A stretch of DNA of 64,000 nt from Triticum aestivum (lineage: Eukaryota > Streptophyta > Magnoliopsida > Poales > Poaceae): assembly GCF_018294505.1 (NCBI RefSeq), contig NC_057807.1:170528883-170592882 (forward strand), read 5' to 3'. The notes beneath the pieces are model-generated. The model did no database searches. It saw only the letters and a list, made by a program, of their open reading frames with translations, and was not told the DNA's origin. This document shows positions 54,774 to 64,000 of this stretch, in pieces (the stretch's first letter is position 1; each line of letters begins with the position of its first letter). Both the position numbers and the translations under genes were made by a program.

Positions 54774-56099
54774 ATGGCTCGTGCTGTTGTTCTGTTCAAT
54801 TTTAATGCGTTCCTTGAGAAAGCAAAGTTGAAAGATGATGGTAGCAATTACACGGACTGGGTCTGTAACTTGAGGATTATCCTCATTGCTGCACAGAAGA
54901 ATTACGTCCTGGAAGCACCGCTGGGTGCCAAACCTGTTGCAGGACCAACACCAGATGTTTTGAACGTCTGGCACAGCAAAGTTGATGACTACTCGATAGT
55001 TCAGTGTGCCATGCTTTACGGCTTAGAACCGGGACTTCAACAATGTTTTGAACGTCATGGAGCATATGAGATGTTCCAGGAGTTGAAGTTAATATTTCAA
55101 GCAAATGCCCGGATTGAGAGATATGAAGTCTCCAACAAGTTCTATAGCTGCAAGATGGAGGAGAATAGTTCTGTCAGTGAGCATATACTCAGAATGTCTG
55201 GGTATAAAAATCACTTGATTCAACTAGGAGTTAATCTTCCGGATGATAGCGTCATTGACAGAATTCTTCAATCACTGCCACCAAGCTACAAGAGCTTCGT
55301 GATGAACTATAATATGCAAGGGATGGACAAGACAATTCCCGAGCTCTTCGCAATGCTAAAAGCTACGGAGGTAGAAATCAAGAAGGAGCATCAAGTGTTG
55401 ATGGTCAATAAGACCACCAGTTTCAAGAAAAAGGGCAAAGGGAAAAAGAAGGGGAACTTCAAGAAGAACAGAAAACAAGTTGCTGCTCAGGAGAAGAAAC
55501 CCAAGTTTGGACCTAAGCCTAAGACTGAGTGTTTCTACTGCAAGCAGACTAGTCACTGGAAGCGGAACTGCCCCAAGTATTTGGCGGATAAGAAGGATGG
55601 AAAGGTGAACAAAGGTATATGTGATATACATGTTATTGATGTGTACCTTACCAGAGCTCGCAGTAGCACCTGGGTATTTGATACTGGTTCTGTTGCTAAT
55701 ATTTGCAACTCGAAACAGGGACTACAGATTAAGCGGACACTGGCTAAGGACGAGGTGACGATATGCGTGGGAAATGGTTCCAAAGTCGATGTGATCGCCG
55801 TCGGCACGCTACCTCTACATCTACCTTCAGGATTGGTTTTAGACCTAAATAATTGTTATTTGGTGCCAGCGTTGAGCATGAACAATATATCTGGATCTTG
55901 TTTGATGCGAGACGGTTATTATTTTAAATCCGAGAATATTGGTTGTTCTATTTATATGAGTAATATATTTTACGGTCATGCACCTTTAAAGAGTAGTCTA
56001 TTTTTGATGAATCTCAATAGAAGTGATACACATATTCATAATGTTGAAGCCAAAAGATGCAGAGTTGATAATGATAGTGCAACTTACTTTTGGCACTGA
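54774..56099 (+). CDS. gag-protease of copia element
   Basis: ATG 54774 follows the leader, and 441 codons are open. Gag (about residues 1-230) starts MARAVVLFNFNAFLEKAKLK and includes NYTDWVCNLRIILIAAQ, ILRMSGYKNHLIQLGVN and DRILQSLPPSYKSFVMNY, matching the copia gag (UBN2-like) domain. A lysine-rich stretch leads to the zinc knuckle CFYCKQTSHWKRNCP (55530-55574), C-X2-C-X4-H-X4-C and intact. The protease follows with WVFDTGSVANICNS, Asp in D-T-G. The frame ends TYFWH at a TGA where pol should read on into the pre-integrase motif. This is the best-preserved coding segment in the window. It is probably still only a fragment of a polyprotein. Confidence 0.85.
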   Translation: MARAVVLFNFNAFLEKAKLKDDGSNYTDWVCNLRIILIAAQKNYVLEAPLGAKPVAGPTPDVLNVWHSKVDDYSIVQCAMLYGLEPGLQQCFERHGAYEMFQELKLIFQANARIERYEVSNKFYSCKMEENSSVSEHILRMSGYKNHLIQLGVNLPDDSVIDRILQSLPPSYKSFVMNYNMQGMDKTIPELFAMLKATEVEIKKEHQVLMVNKTTSFKKKGKGKKKGNFKKNRKQVAAQEKKPKFGPKPKTECFYCKQTSHWKRNCPKYLADKKDGKVNKGICDIHVIDVYLTRARSSTWVFDTGSVANICNSKQGLQIKRTLAKDEVTICVGNGSKVDVIAVGTLPLHLPSGLVLDLNNCYLVPALSMNNISGSCLMRDGYYFKSENIGCSIYMSNIFYGHAPLKSSLFLMNLNRSDTHIHNVEAKRCRVDNDSATYFWH

Positions 56100-57031
56100 C
56101 GTTTAGGTCATATTGGTGTAAAGCGCATGAAGAAGCTCCATACTGATGGCCTTTTGGAATCACTTGATTATGAATCACTTGGTACTTGCGAACCATGCCT
56201 CATGGGCAAGATGACTAAAACACTGTTCTCCGGTACTATGAAGAGAGCAACTGGTTTGTTGGAAATCATACATACTGATGTATGTGGTCCAATGAATGTT
56301 GAGGATCGTGGCGGATATAGTTATTTCCTCACCTTCACAGATGATTTGAGCAGATATGGGTATATCTACTTAATGAAACATAACTCTGAAACATTTGAAA
56401 AGTTCAAAGAATTTCAGAGTGAAGTTGAAAATCATCGTAACAAGAAATAAAGTTTCTATGATCTGATCGTGGAGGAGAATATTTGAGTTACGAGTTTGGC
56501 TTACATTTGAAGCAATGCGGAATAGTTTCACAACTCACGCCACCCGGAACACCACAGCGTAATGATGTGTCCGAACATCGTAATCGTACTTTACTAGATA
56601 TGGTGCTATCTATGATGTCTCTTACTGATTTACCGCTATCGTTTTGGGGTTTTGCTTTAGAGACGGCCGCATTCACGTTAAATAGGGCACCATCAAAATC
56701 CGTTGAGACGACGCCTTATGAACTGTGGTTTGGCAAGAAACCAAAGTTGTCATTTATTAAAGTTTGGGGCTGCGATGCTTATGTAAAAAAGCTTCAACCT
56801 GATAAGCTCGAACCCAAATCGGAGAAATGTGTCTTCATAGGATAACCAAAGGAAACTATTGGGTACACCTTCTATCACAGATCCAAAGGCAAGACATTTG
56901 TTGCAAAGAATGGATCCTTTCTAGAGAAGGAGTTTCTCTCGAAATAAGTGAGTGGGAGGAAAGTAGAACTTGATGAGGTAACTGTACCTGCTCCTTTATT
57001 GGAAAATAGTTCATCATAGAGACTAGTTCCT
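56100..57031 (+). pseudogene. Integrase of copia element
   Basis: Integrase would insert the cDNA. After the TGA at 56097-56099 the frame resumes with RLGHIGVKRMKKLHTDG and CEPCLMGKMTKT, the zinc-binding end. The core gives IIHTDVCGPMNV (first Asp) and YFLTFTDDLSRYGYIYL. At 56447-56449 a TAA plus a shift destroys the region of the second Asp. The frame open from 56483 to 56845 has TPPGTPQRNDVSEHRNRTLL with the catalytic Glu, then LPLSFWGFALETAAFTLNRA and KVWGCDAYVKKL. A TAA at 56843-56845 and more stops near 56945 and 57017 follow. Homology is unmistakable, activity impossible. Confidence 0.85.
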
Positions 57032-58158
57032 ATGACGACTACACCAATAAGTGAGGAAGCTAATGATGATGATCATGAAACTTCAGAACAAGTTACTACA
57101 GAACCTCGTAGTTTAACCAGAGTAAGATCTGCACCAGAGTGGTACGGTAATCCTATTTTGGAGGTCATGTTACTTGACCATGGGGAACCTACGAACAATG
57201 AGGAAGCGATGATGAGCCCAGATTCCGCAAAATGGCTTGAAGCCATGAAATCTGAGATGGGATCCACGTATGAGAACAAAGTGTGGACTTTGGTTAACTT
57301 GCCTGATGATCGGCAAGCCATCGAGAATAAATGGATTTTTAAGAAGAAGACTGACGTTGATGGTAATATTACTGTCTACAAAGCTCGACTTGTTGGGAAT
57401 GGTTTTCGACAAGTTCAAGGGGTTCACTACGATGAGACTTTCTCACCTGTAGCGATGCTTAAGTCTGTCCGGATCATGTTAGCAATTGCTGCATTTTATG
57501 ATTATGAAATTTGGCAAATGGATGTGAAAACTGCATTCCTGAATGGATTTCTGGAAGAAGAGCTGTATATGATGCAGCCGGAAGGTTTTGTCGATCCAAA
57601 TGGTGCTGACAAAGTGTGCAAGCTCCAGCGATCCATCTATGGACTGGTGCAAACATCTCGGAGTTGGAATACACGTTTTGATAGTGTGATCAAAGCATAT
57701 GGTTTGATACAGACTTTGGAGAAGCCTGTATTTACAAGAAAGTGAGTGGGTGCTCTGTAGCATTTCTGATATTATATGTAGATGACATACTGTTAATTGG
57801 AAATGATATAGAATTTCTGGATAGCATAAAGGGATACTTGAATAAAAGTTTTTCAATGAAAGACCTCGGTGAAGCTGCTTACATATTGGGCATCAAAATC
57901 TATAGAGATAGATCAAGACGCTTGATTAGACTTTCACAAAGCACATACCTTGATAAAGTTTTGAAAAAGTTCAAAATGGATCAGGCAAAGAAAGGATTCT
58001 TGCCTGTATTACAAGGTGTGAAGTTGAGTCAGACTCAATTCCCGACCACTACAGAAGATAGAGAGAAAATGAAAGGAGTTCCCTATGCTTCAGCCATAGG
58101 CTCTATCATGTATGCAATGCTGTGTACCAGACCTGATGTGTGCCTTGCTATTAGTTAG
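57032..58158 (+). pseudogene. Reverse transcriptase of copia element
   Basis: The copia RT follows integrase. An open frame of 237 codons (57032-57745) has SAKWLEAMKSEM, NKWIFKKKTDVDGNITVYKA, DETFSPVAMLKSVRIMLAI and IWQMDVKTAFLNGFLEEELY, which contains the first catalytic Asp. A frame shift near 57725 separates the palm end. The frame 57742-58158 gives AFLILYVDDILLIGNDIEF with the YVDD active site, then SMKDLGEAAYILGIKIYRDR and IGSIMYAMLCTRPDVCLAIS, ending at TAG. Both halves keep their catalytic residues. One shift prevents a single product. Confidence 0.85.
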
Positions 58159-58702
58159 CCAGGGAGGTACCAAAGTAATCCAGGAGTGGATCACTGAACA
58201 TCGGTCAAGAACATCCTCAAATACCTGAAAAGGACTAAGGATATGTTTCTTGTTTATGAAGGTGACAAAGAGCTAGTCGTAAATGGTTACGTTGATGCAA
58301 GCTTTGACACTGATCCGGACGATTCTAAATAGCAAACCAGATATGTGTTTTTTTAAACGGTGGAGCTGTAAGTTGGTGCAGTTCTAAACAAAGCATCGTA
58401 GCAGGATCTACATGCGAAGCGGAGTACATAGCTGCTTCAGAAGCAACAATGAAGGAGTCTGGATGAAGGAGTTCATTTCTGATCTAGGTGTCATACCTAG
58501 TGCATCGAGACGAATGAAGATCTTCTGTGACAATACTGGTGCAATTGCCTTGGCGAAGGAATCCAGATTTCACATGAGGACCAAACACATCAAGAGACGC
58601 TTCAATTCCATCCGGGACCAAGTCCAGGTGGGAGACATAGAGATTTGCAAGATACATACGGATCTGAATGTTGCAGACCCGTTGACTAAGCCACTTCCAT
58701 GA
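58159..58702 (+). pseudogene. RNase H of copia element
   Basis: After the stop come NILKYLKRTKDMFLVYEGDK and VNGYVDASFDTDPDDSK (first Asp region), then a TAG and a shift near 58330-58360. The block CEAEYIAASEAT with the Glu is readable in one frame near 58410. From 58412 another frame is open to 58702: WMKEFISDLGVIPSASRRMK, FCDNTGAIALAKESRFHMRT (Asp) and TDLNVADPLTKPLP, the usual polyprotein end. A TGA at 58700-58702 closes it. All motifs are in the standard order with two breaks. Confidence 0.8.
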
Positions 58703-58777
58703 GCAAAACATGATCATCACCAAGAATCCATGGGTGTTTGAATCATTACTGTGTAATCTAGATTATTGACTCTAGTG

Positions 58778-58789
58778 CAAGTGGGAGAC
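58778..58789 (+). promoter_or_regulatory. Polypurine tract of copia element
   Basis: CAAGTGGGAGAC directly precedes the LTR's TGAAGG. The same tract stands before LTRs of BARE-type elements. Confidence 0.75.
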
Positions 58790-60504
58790 TGAAGGAAATA
58801 TGCCCTAGAGGCAATAATAAAGTTATTATTTATTTCCTCATATCATGATAAATGTTTATTATTCATGCTAGAATTGTATTACCCGGAAACATAATACATG
58901 TGTGAATATAAAGACAAATATAGTGTCACTAGTATGCCTCTACTTGACTAGCTCGTAAATCAAATATAGTTGTCATTTGATTAACGGAATCACATCATTA
59001 GGAGAATGATGTGATTGAGCTGGCTCATTCTGTTAGCTTAGCACTTGATCGTTTAGTATGTTGCTATTGCTTTCTTCATGACTTATACATGTTCCTATGA
59101 CTATGAGATTATGTAACTCCCGTTTACCAGAGGAACACTTTGTGTGCTACCAAACGTCACAACGTAACTGGGTGATTATAAAGGTGCTCTACAGGTGTCT
59201 CCAAGGGTACTTGTTGAGTTGACGTATTTCGAGATTAGGATTTGTCACTCCGACTGTCGGAGAGGTATCTCTGGGCCCTCTCGGTAATGTACATCACTAT
59301 AAGCCTTGCAAGCAATGTAGCTAATGAGTTAGTTACGGAATGATGCATTACTTAACAAGTAAAGAGACTTGTCGGTAACGAGATTGAACTAGGTATTGGA
59401 TACCAATGATCGAATCTCGGGCAAGTAACATACTAATGACAAAGGGAACAACGTATGTTGTTATGCGGTTTGACCGATAAAGATCTTCGAAGAATATGTA
59501 GGAGCCAATATGAGCATCCAGGTTCCACTATTGGTTATTGACCGGAAACAGTTCTAGGTCATGTCTACATAGTTCTCGAACCCGTAGAGTCCGCACGCTT
59601 AACGTTACGATGACAATTATATTATGAGTTTATAGTTTTTGAAGTACCGAAGGTTTTTCGGAATCCCGGATGTGATCACGGACATGACGAGGAGTCTCGA
59701 AATGGTCGAGACATAAAGATTGATATATTGGACGACTATATTCAGACACCGGAATAGTTCCGGGGGTTATCGGATATACATCGGAGTACCAGGGGTTACC
59801 GGAACCCCCCCCCCCGGAACTAATGGGCCTTGTTGGGCCCTAGTGGAGAGAGAGGGGCCGGCCAAGGCAAGAGGGGCGCCCCCTCCCCTTGTGTCCGAAT
59901 AGGACAAGGAAGGGGGGAGGTGGCGCCCCCTTGCCTTTCCCCTCTCCCACTCCTTCCTTCCCCCTCCTTCTTAGACTAGCAAAGGGAGGGGCAAAGCTAC
60001 TTGGAGTAGGTTTCCCACCCCTAGGGCGCGCCACCCCCTTGGCCGGCCACCTCCTCCTCCCCCCCTTTATATACGAAGGAGGGGGCACCCCATGAGACAT
60101 AAGTTGATCTTCGTGATCGTTCCTTAGCCGTGTGCGGTGCCCCCCTCCACCATATTCCACCTCGGTCATATCATTGCGGTCCTTAGGTGAAGCCATGCGT
60201 CGGTAGAACATCATCACCGTCACCACGCCGTCATGCTGACGGAACTCATCCCCGACACCCTGCTGGATCGGAGTACGGGGATCGTCATCGAGCTGAACTT
60301 GTCCTGAACTCGGATGTGCCGTACGTTCAGTACTTGGATCGGTCGTATCGTGAAGACGTACGACTACATCAACCGCGTTGTTCTAACGCTTCCGCTTTTG
60401 GTCTACGAGGGTACATGGACAACACTCTCCACTCTCGTTGCTATGAATCACCATGATCTAACGTGTGCGTAGGAATTTTTTTGAAATTACTACGTTCCCC
60501 AACA
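58790..60504 (+). repeat. 3' LTR of copia element (1715 bp)
   Basis: It starts TGAAGGAAATATGCCC and ends CTACGTTCCCCAACA with TG/CA ends. CTTTATATACG near 60065-60075 is the TATA box. A run of 11 C residues at 59805-59815 is a slippage-prone site. GGGGGCACCCC-type GC-rich blocks precede the TATA box. Length and sequence fit the BARE/Angela group. Confidence 0.9.
60067..60073 (+). promoter_or_regulatory. TATA box of copia LTR
   Basis: TTTATATACGAAGGAGG sits about 430 bp from the LTR end, where BARE-type promoters lie. Confidence 0.6.
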
Positions 60505-60660
60505 ATATGAGGACGTGAGATTTGTGTGATTCATTTCATCATGATTAGCTTACGTCCATTCAAGAATATTCAGGTCTCTAGCAAATTCTTAAGACGATTA
60601 AGTTTGTCTGGAGACCTGACCGTGCATAAGAGATTAGTTCTTTTTCTTCACCACCCACAT

Positions 60661-61059
60661 CTACAGGGGTGGCAAAGAGTTCATCATTCTATGAGCTCCA
60701 TAAGAGAAAGATGGCATTGAAGCCAGTGCACTTCGTTTCACAAAAGATGGGTTAGGGTAAGCATATGAATAAGCAGAGAAATTGTTCGAGGACTTATGAA
60801 CATAATGGTTTGAATAATAATGCACATATTCATAGCCTTTTGACTTTCCCTCCGGAACAAAAGTGTTAGCATGATGATGTTGATATGAAGATTTGGATGC
60901 ACGTGAGGAATTTGATTCTGATGAAGAATTTGGTCCATATGAGGACTTGGATCCATATGAAGAATTTGATCTGGGGTTCCTATTCTTCACAGGTGTTGTC
61001 ATGATAACATTCACCTGGAGACTTTCAAGCCACCTTTCGGGAACCCGGATTTTCTTCAT
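60661..61059 (-). pseudogene. Gag-pol linker of minus-strand copia element, low complexity
   Basis: This 132-codon minus-strand frame starts MKKIRVPERWLESLQVNVIM. It is dominated by Ser/Tyr/Asn repeats such as SNSSYGSKSSYGPNSS, then VPEGKSKGYEYVHYYSNHYV. No catalytic motif is visible. A stop at 60659-60661 leads to MWVVKKKN-like sequence. It follows the coiled-coil gag and would precede pol, so it is a linker within the same polyprotein. The period of about six residues in the SYG repeat suggests tandem expansion. Confidence 0.5.
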
Positions 61060-61201
61060 AGGGTACCGTTCCTGCAGTTAGTTCCAACATATCGAGCAAA
61101 TACTTAACCATTCTTATTTTTGAACAATTTACAGTTGGAGCCAAATGACTCATCAGAGGAATATGAAGATTCACAAGTAAAGCCAGATAATGTGCATGGA
61201 T

Positions 61202-62022
61202 CTACCGAGGTCCTTTCACAGCAAACCTTGAGGTTTTGGGATACTGCTTAGGTTTCCAGTAGGTCCCATCAGCATTGAGTTTCCTCTCAAAGGCAATACC
61301 CTCTTTCCTATGGTTCATGTTCAAGATATGCTTTTTGAGCACATCACAAAGAGTCTGATGCCCTTTGAGGCTTTTGTATATGCCTGCCACATACAATTCC
61401 TTCAACCCTACATTATCATCAGTGATACATGTGGTATCCTTAGATGAGGAATTTGTGACCATAGAGATAGTTGAAGAATTTGCAGCAATAGAAGCATGTG
61501 AACATTCAGGTGAAGAATTAGCAAATTCATGCTCAATGCATTTCAAAGATGGTGGAATAAATTCTCCCTAGGCAGAACTGATCTTTTGAGCAAGCAATGA
61601 ATCATTTTCCTTTTGAAGATCTTCATAACTCACTTTTAACTTCTCAAGATCTTGCTTTCTCTGAAGAAATTCATAAGAAAGCTTCTCATGATCGGTTAAG
61701 AGAGAGTTATAATGACCCTAAAGATTATCAAACTTAAACCGAAGTCTCTGAAGGTTATTAGTTAAAGTTTTAGTTCTATTCAATTCCTCACCCAACAGGT
61801 CATCGCTTTTGTCTAGCAGATTTTGAACCTTTTCCAAAGCCTTTTGTTGTTTCATAGCAACCTTCGCAAGTTTGGAATAGCTAGGTTTGAGATTTTCATC
61901 AAATTGATCCTCACTAGATTCAGAGGGGGATGTTTGAGTACCTGGGCACCTTTTGCCATGAAGAAATAGGTGGGAGCATAGTCATCGACGCCATTGCCAG
62001 TAGTGTTGGGGAGGTCATTTTC
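61202..62022 (-). pseudogene. Coiled-coil part of gag, minus-strand copia element
   Basis: On the minus strand SYSKLAKVAMKQQKALEKVQ, LLDKSDDLLGEELNRTKTL, DHEKLSYEFLQRKQDLEKLK and SYEDLQKENDSLLAQKI form a long heptad-rich helix broken by two stops (near 61720 and 61568). The frame 61546-61202 continues with SLKELYVAGIYKSLKGHQ-like sequence and LCDVLKKHILNMNHRKEGIA, ending YPKTSRFAVKGPR. Coiled coils of this kind probably drive Gag assembly. The segment lies between the zinc knuckle and the low-complexity linker. Confidence 0.6.
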
Positions 62023-62451
62023 TCAAGCATTGAAGATGGACTTGCTAATGTAAACAACAGCAAGGGCTAGGCTCACCACACCAGCGTCTGACTCCTCAAA
62101 TTCCTTCTGTTCCACATTTTCCTCAAATTCAGCTTCAGAGTCTATTTCCTTGACAATAAATGACCAAGCCATCTTGGAACTACTCTTCTTGTGAGATGAA
62201 GACTTTGAAGATTTTGACGATGAGGACTTTGTAGATTTCTTCTTCTTCTTTGAGTCATCAGAATCATCATCCATGTACTTCTTCTTCTTTGATTCCTTTT
62301 CCCACTGAGGACAATCAGACATGAAGTGGCCAGGCTTCTTGCATTTGTGGCAAGTCCTCTTCTTGTAGTTACGGGATGAGGAATTGTCACTTCTTGAGGA
62401 TTTTCTAAAGCGACCACGCCGAGAGAACTTCTGGAATGTCTTCACGAGCAT
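62023..62451 (-). CDS. Gag zinc-knuckle segment, minus-strand copia element
   Basis: 142 codons are open on the minus strand. It starts MLVKTFQKFSRRGRFRKSSR, followed by the intact knuckle CHKCKKPGHFMSDCP (62352-62308; C-X2-C-X4-H-X4-C), which would bind element RNA. Lys/Ser blocks (KKKYMDDDSDDSKKKKKS) and an acidic end (DSEAEFEENVEQKEFEESD) follow. Upstream, coding similarity continues across the listed ATG (LEELCQELA), so this methionine is internal and the true start is farther right. The frame closes at a stop near 62023. It is a piece of a larger Gag and unlikely to be made alone. Confidence 0.65.
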   Translation of the reverse strand: MLVKTFQKFSRRGRFRKSSRSDNSSSRNYKKRTCHKCKKPGHFMSDCPQWEKESKKKKYMDDDSDDSKKKKKSTKSSSSKSSKSSSHKKSSSKMAWSFIVKEIDSEAEFEENVEQKEFEESDAGVVSLALAVVYISKSIFNA

Positions 62452-62866
62452 TGCAAGCTCCTGACACAGTTCTTCAAGATCACCAAGGCTGCTACCATAA
62501 TTTTCACCTTCAGATTCAGAGACTACCTTGGCCTTCCGTACGCGTGATCTTCCATAGCTCGGCCCTTAGAGGTCTCTCTTTTCAGCAAGTTGGGACTCAT
62601 GAGTATTTAGCCTCTCGAGGATATCAGCAGGATCTAGTGACTTGTAGTCTCCTCGCTCTTGAATCATCAGTGCAAGAGTATCGAATGAGGAATCAAGTGA
62701 TCTCAGCATTTCTTCACCACCTCATGATCGGTGATATCATTGGCACCAAGTTCTTAAAGCTCATTTGAGATGTCAGTGAGGCGATCAAAGGTTTGCTGAA
62801 CATTTTCATTGTCGAGACTTTTGAAGCGGTAGAAGAGGTTATGAAGAACATCAACTCGGGAGTAAC
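62452..62866 (-). pseudogene. Gag core of minus-strand copia element, cut by X2
   Basis: On the minus strand the blocks VLHNLFYRFKSLDNENVQQT, FDRLTDISNELKN, LRSLDSSFDTLALMIQER and SLDPADILERLNTHESQLAE belong to a copia gag (UBN2-like) domain. A stop near 62568 and shifts near 62725 interrupt it. At 62866 the reading runs into the X2 LTR. The N-terminal half of gag and its LTR must lie beyond X2, outside the window. Gag order relative to the zinc knuckle is normal. Confidence 0.6.
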
Positions 62867-63763
62867 TATAGGCATTCTGGTTACGGGGGTACCCAGATTT
62901 GCCTACCCGCGGCCCATTGTGTGGCTCTATTGACGGCCTGGTATAGCCCAGCTTCCGCATCGACAACTCAAGACCCTTGCGAGGGGCCAAGCCTCGCGAG
63001 GCGAGCGACACCAAGACCTCCAAGGGGGTCAGCTTCCCCAGGCTGGCTCCCAAGGAGCAGAGACTTCTATGCAAGGTGCACCTCATGAGGCTCAGCTGAC
63101 ATGAGCCATGATGATCAAGGCCAGGCGGGCGCCAGCAGGCACAGAGTACCCATTTCCTTTTTTGGTTGAAAGGAGGCAAGCAGCAGGTGCGGAGTCCCGA
63201 GGAATCAGCCAAAGGATCCATTGTGGTACAACAAGACCAAGACCGCCAAGACGATAGGACGGATGTCATCATGGAGCCCACCGCAGCGTCACAACCAAAG
63301 GCTTTTGCAGGCGAAGACCACTTGGCGCAGTTTAGGATGTACTTCTTGTCCCCCTCCAAATCTGGCCATTGTGGGATCCCTTCCTGCGAACATTTGGGAA
63401 GAGCACCAAGGCCACTATAAATAGGACTTAGCCACCACCATAGAAGGGACCGATCCAAATGGAGCGAAGCCATTCCTCCTTCACCAGCTCTCTTGAGCTC
63501 AAGAACACCTCACCTCCTGAGACAATTCATCCAGTGTTCCAGTTCATCCTCTTCCCCCCTGAGGCAATCCACCAGAAAGCTGGTGTAGGGTATTACACCG
63601 CAAGGTGGCCCGAACCAAGATAAACTAATGTGTCTCTCTGTCCCTTTGAGCTCGACGCGCTAGGCTATGAGGATCACGAGTAGGGAGGCTGGGTAGGTTG
63701 AGATCTCCGCATGCACCCCAGAGTTCGAACCTATCAATGTTTTGTGGAACCCGAAATCATACA
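62867..63763 (+). repeat. 5' LTR of X2 (897 bp)
   Basis: It aligns along its length with both X1 LTRs. The first bases read TATAGGCATTCTGG (TG expected), and it ends GAAATCATACA. TATAAATAGG at 63416 is conserved. Confidence 0.85.
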
Positions 63764-63786
63764 TTTGGCGCGCCAGGTAACGGTGC
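63764..63786 (+). promoter_or_regulatory. Primer-binding site of X2
   Basis: TTTGGCGCGCCAGGTAACGG follows the LTR's CA. It differs from the element G site (TTTGGCGCCCACTG), so X and G probably use different primers or variants. Confidence 0.7.
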
Positions 63787-63832
63787 GTCGGGTCTACTCT
63801 TCCGTCGATCGATCCACCTCTACTCCGACACC

Positions 63833-64000
63833 ATGACCGACGCCCCGAGAGCCCAAGTTGAGAATTGGGTTGTCCGGGACGCTCCGACAGCGTCTGTAGA
63901 TGAGGAAGATCTCCACTCTGCGCTGCTCGTGGCTCGCGCTAAACCTGGTGCTGCCGGCCGCGGGAGGCGCGCCCCCCTGTCACGCCGCGTCGCAATCGCG
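63833..64000 (+). CDS. gag of X2, N-terminus (runs off window)
   Basis: ATG 63833 opens MTDAPRAQVENWVVRDAP and stays open for all 56 codons to the window end. EEDLHSALLVARAKPGAAGR leads into an arginine-rich part. The start was chosen because it is the first ATG after the primer-binding site and aligns with X1, where the codon is ATC. No domain is reached before the edge. By position it is the gag of a gypsy element. Whether the rest is intact cannot be seen here. Confidence 0.55.
   Translation, partial: MTDAPRAQVENWVVRDAPTASVDEEDLHSALLVARAKPGAAGRGRRAPLSRRVAIA

Larger units (their letters stand above)
53638..60504 (+). mobile_element. BARE/Angela-type Ty1/copia element lacking 5' LTR
   Basis: The copia order is plain: leader, gag, protease, integrase, RT, RNase H, polypurine tract, LTR. 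Integrase before RT defines Ty1/copia. The LTR starts TGAAGGAAATATGCCC, shared by an abundant Triticeae copia group. The leader begins abruptly near 53638 without a primer-binding site, so the 5' LTR and first leader bases are lost. Domains are well conserved but at least eight stops or shifts interrupt them. Five bases after the LTR are ATATG. No left partner can be tested. Confidence 0.85.
60505..62866 (-). mobile_element. Minus-strand copia element, gag region only
   Basis: On the minus strand a gag with a zinc knuckle and a long coiled coil runs from the X2 LTR (62867) down to the copia LTR (60504). Both ends are cut by other elements, so no LTR or pol core is seen. A long helical region downstream of the zinc knuckle fits copia elements with extended gag. 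The lineage is not certain. Confidence 0.6.
62867..64000 (+). mobile_element. Gypsy element X2, 5' end (second X-family copy)
   Basis: This has 5' LTR, primer-binding site and gag start in plus orientation, then the window ends. It matches X1 (33249-34200) in LTR length and layout. It inserted in the gag of the minus-strand copia element. The left flank is GTAAC. The right end is not available. Unlike X1 it keeps the gag ATG and an apparently good primer-binding site. Confidence 0.8.

Noticed and set aside
62754..63473. A 239-codon minus-strand frame joining X2 LTR antisense sequence to copia gag
   Set aside because: It reads across the insertion border at 62867. Its left half is real copia gag and its right half is LTR antisense, so it is a chance fusion with no independent coding support.
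1..64000. CRISPR arrays, rRNA or tRNA genes
   Set aside because: No evenly spaced identical repeats with unique spacers, no rRNA-like conserved blocks and no tRNA cloverleaf with A and B boxes were recognised. tRNA-like matches are only retrotransposon primer-binding sites.

Overview
The window is plant nuclear DNA made almost entirely of nested transposable elements. The repeat families point to a Triticeae grass (wheat, Aegilops, barley or rye). These include Athila-type gypsy LTRs starting TGATACGTC, a BARE/Angela-type copia LTR starting TGAAGGAAATATGCCC, a 466 bp gypsy LTR starting TGAGGGAGTCC, a CACTA-like transposon and a Stowaway MITE. I found no intact host gene, no rRNA or tRNA gene and no CRISPR array. 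Nearly every coding segment carries stops or frameshifts. Family names come from memory of such sequences, not from a search.

Layout, left to right. (1) 1-4405: 3' part of a plus-strand Athila-type gypsy element (integrase tail, small acidic ORF, polypurine tract, truncated 3' LTR). (2) 4406-9743: internal region of a plus-strand Tat-type gypsy element (gag, protease, RT, RNase H, first residues of integrase). (3) 9744-17624: a minus-strand, Sabrina-like Athila element inserted in (2). It has two LTRs and gag-protease but no RT or integrase. (4) 17625 to about 28930: a minus-strand CACTA-like transposon that truncates the LTR of (3). It carries subterminal repeats, a transposase tail and repeated exon blocks, and is interrupted by a 4.2 kb solo LTR with a perfect 5 bp target duplication and by a Stowaway MITE. 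About 950 bp of unclassified sequence follows.

(5) 29886-33248 and 47001-49566: a minus-strand gypsy element (family F) with 3' LTR, a multi-exon gene on the opposite strand, and a protease remnant, but no RT or integrase. It is split by (6) 33249-46995, a complete plus-strand gypsy element (family X) flanked by GATGC duplications. X holds another 4.1 kb solo LTR, decayed gag-pol, tandem repeats and its own antisense gene. (7) About 49567-51216: 5' LTR and gag start of a third gypsy type. (8) 51217-53112: 3' end of a second F-family element, inverted relative to (5). (9) 53113-53637: reversed leader and gag scrap of another gypsy element. (10) 53638-60504: a plus-strand BARE/Angela-type copia element lacking its 5' LTR. 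(11) 60505-62866: gag of a minus-strand copia element, interrupted by (12) 62867-64000, a second X-family element with 5' LTR, primer-binding site and an open gag start, cut by the window edge.

The most interesting theme is that two different gypsy families, F and X, both carry an intron-containing gene between protease/pol and the 3' LTR, transcribed opposite to the element. Both proteins share a layout: an N-terminal domain resembling the 'putative gypsy type transposon' domain, an acidic linker, a coiled coil and a conserved tail. In one F copy a TATA-like box precedes this gene. Antisense genes are known from some plant Tat-lineage elements such as Grande, so the class is not new. Two families together, one inserted inside the other's antisense gene, makes this a good place to compare them.
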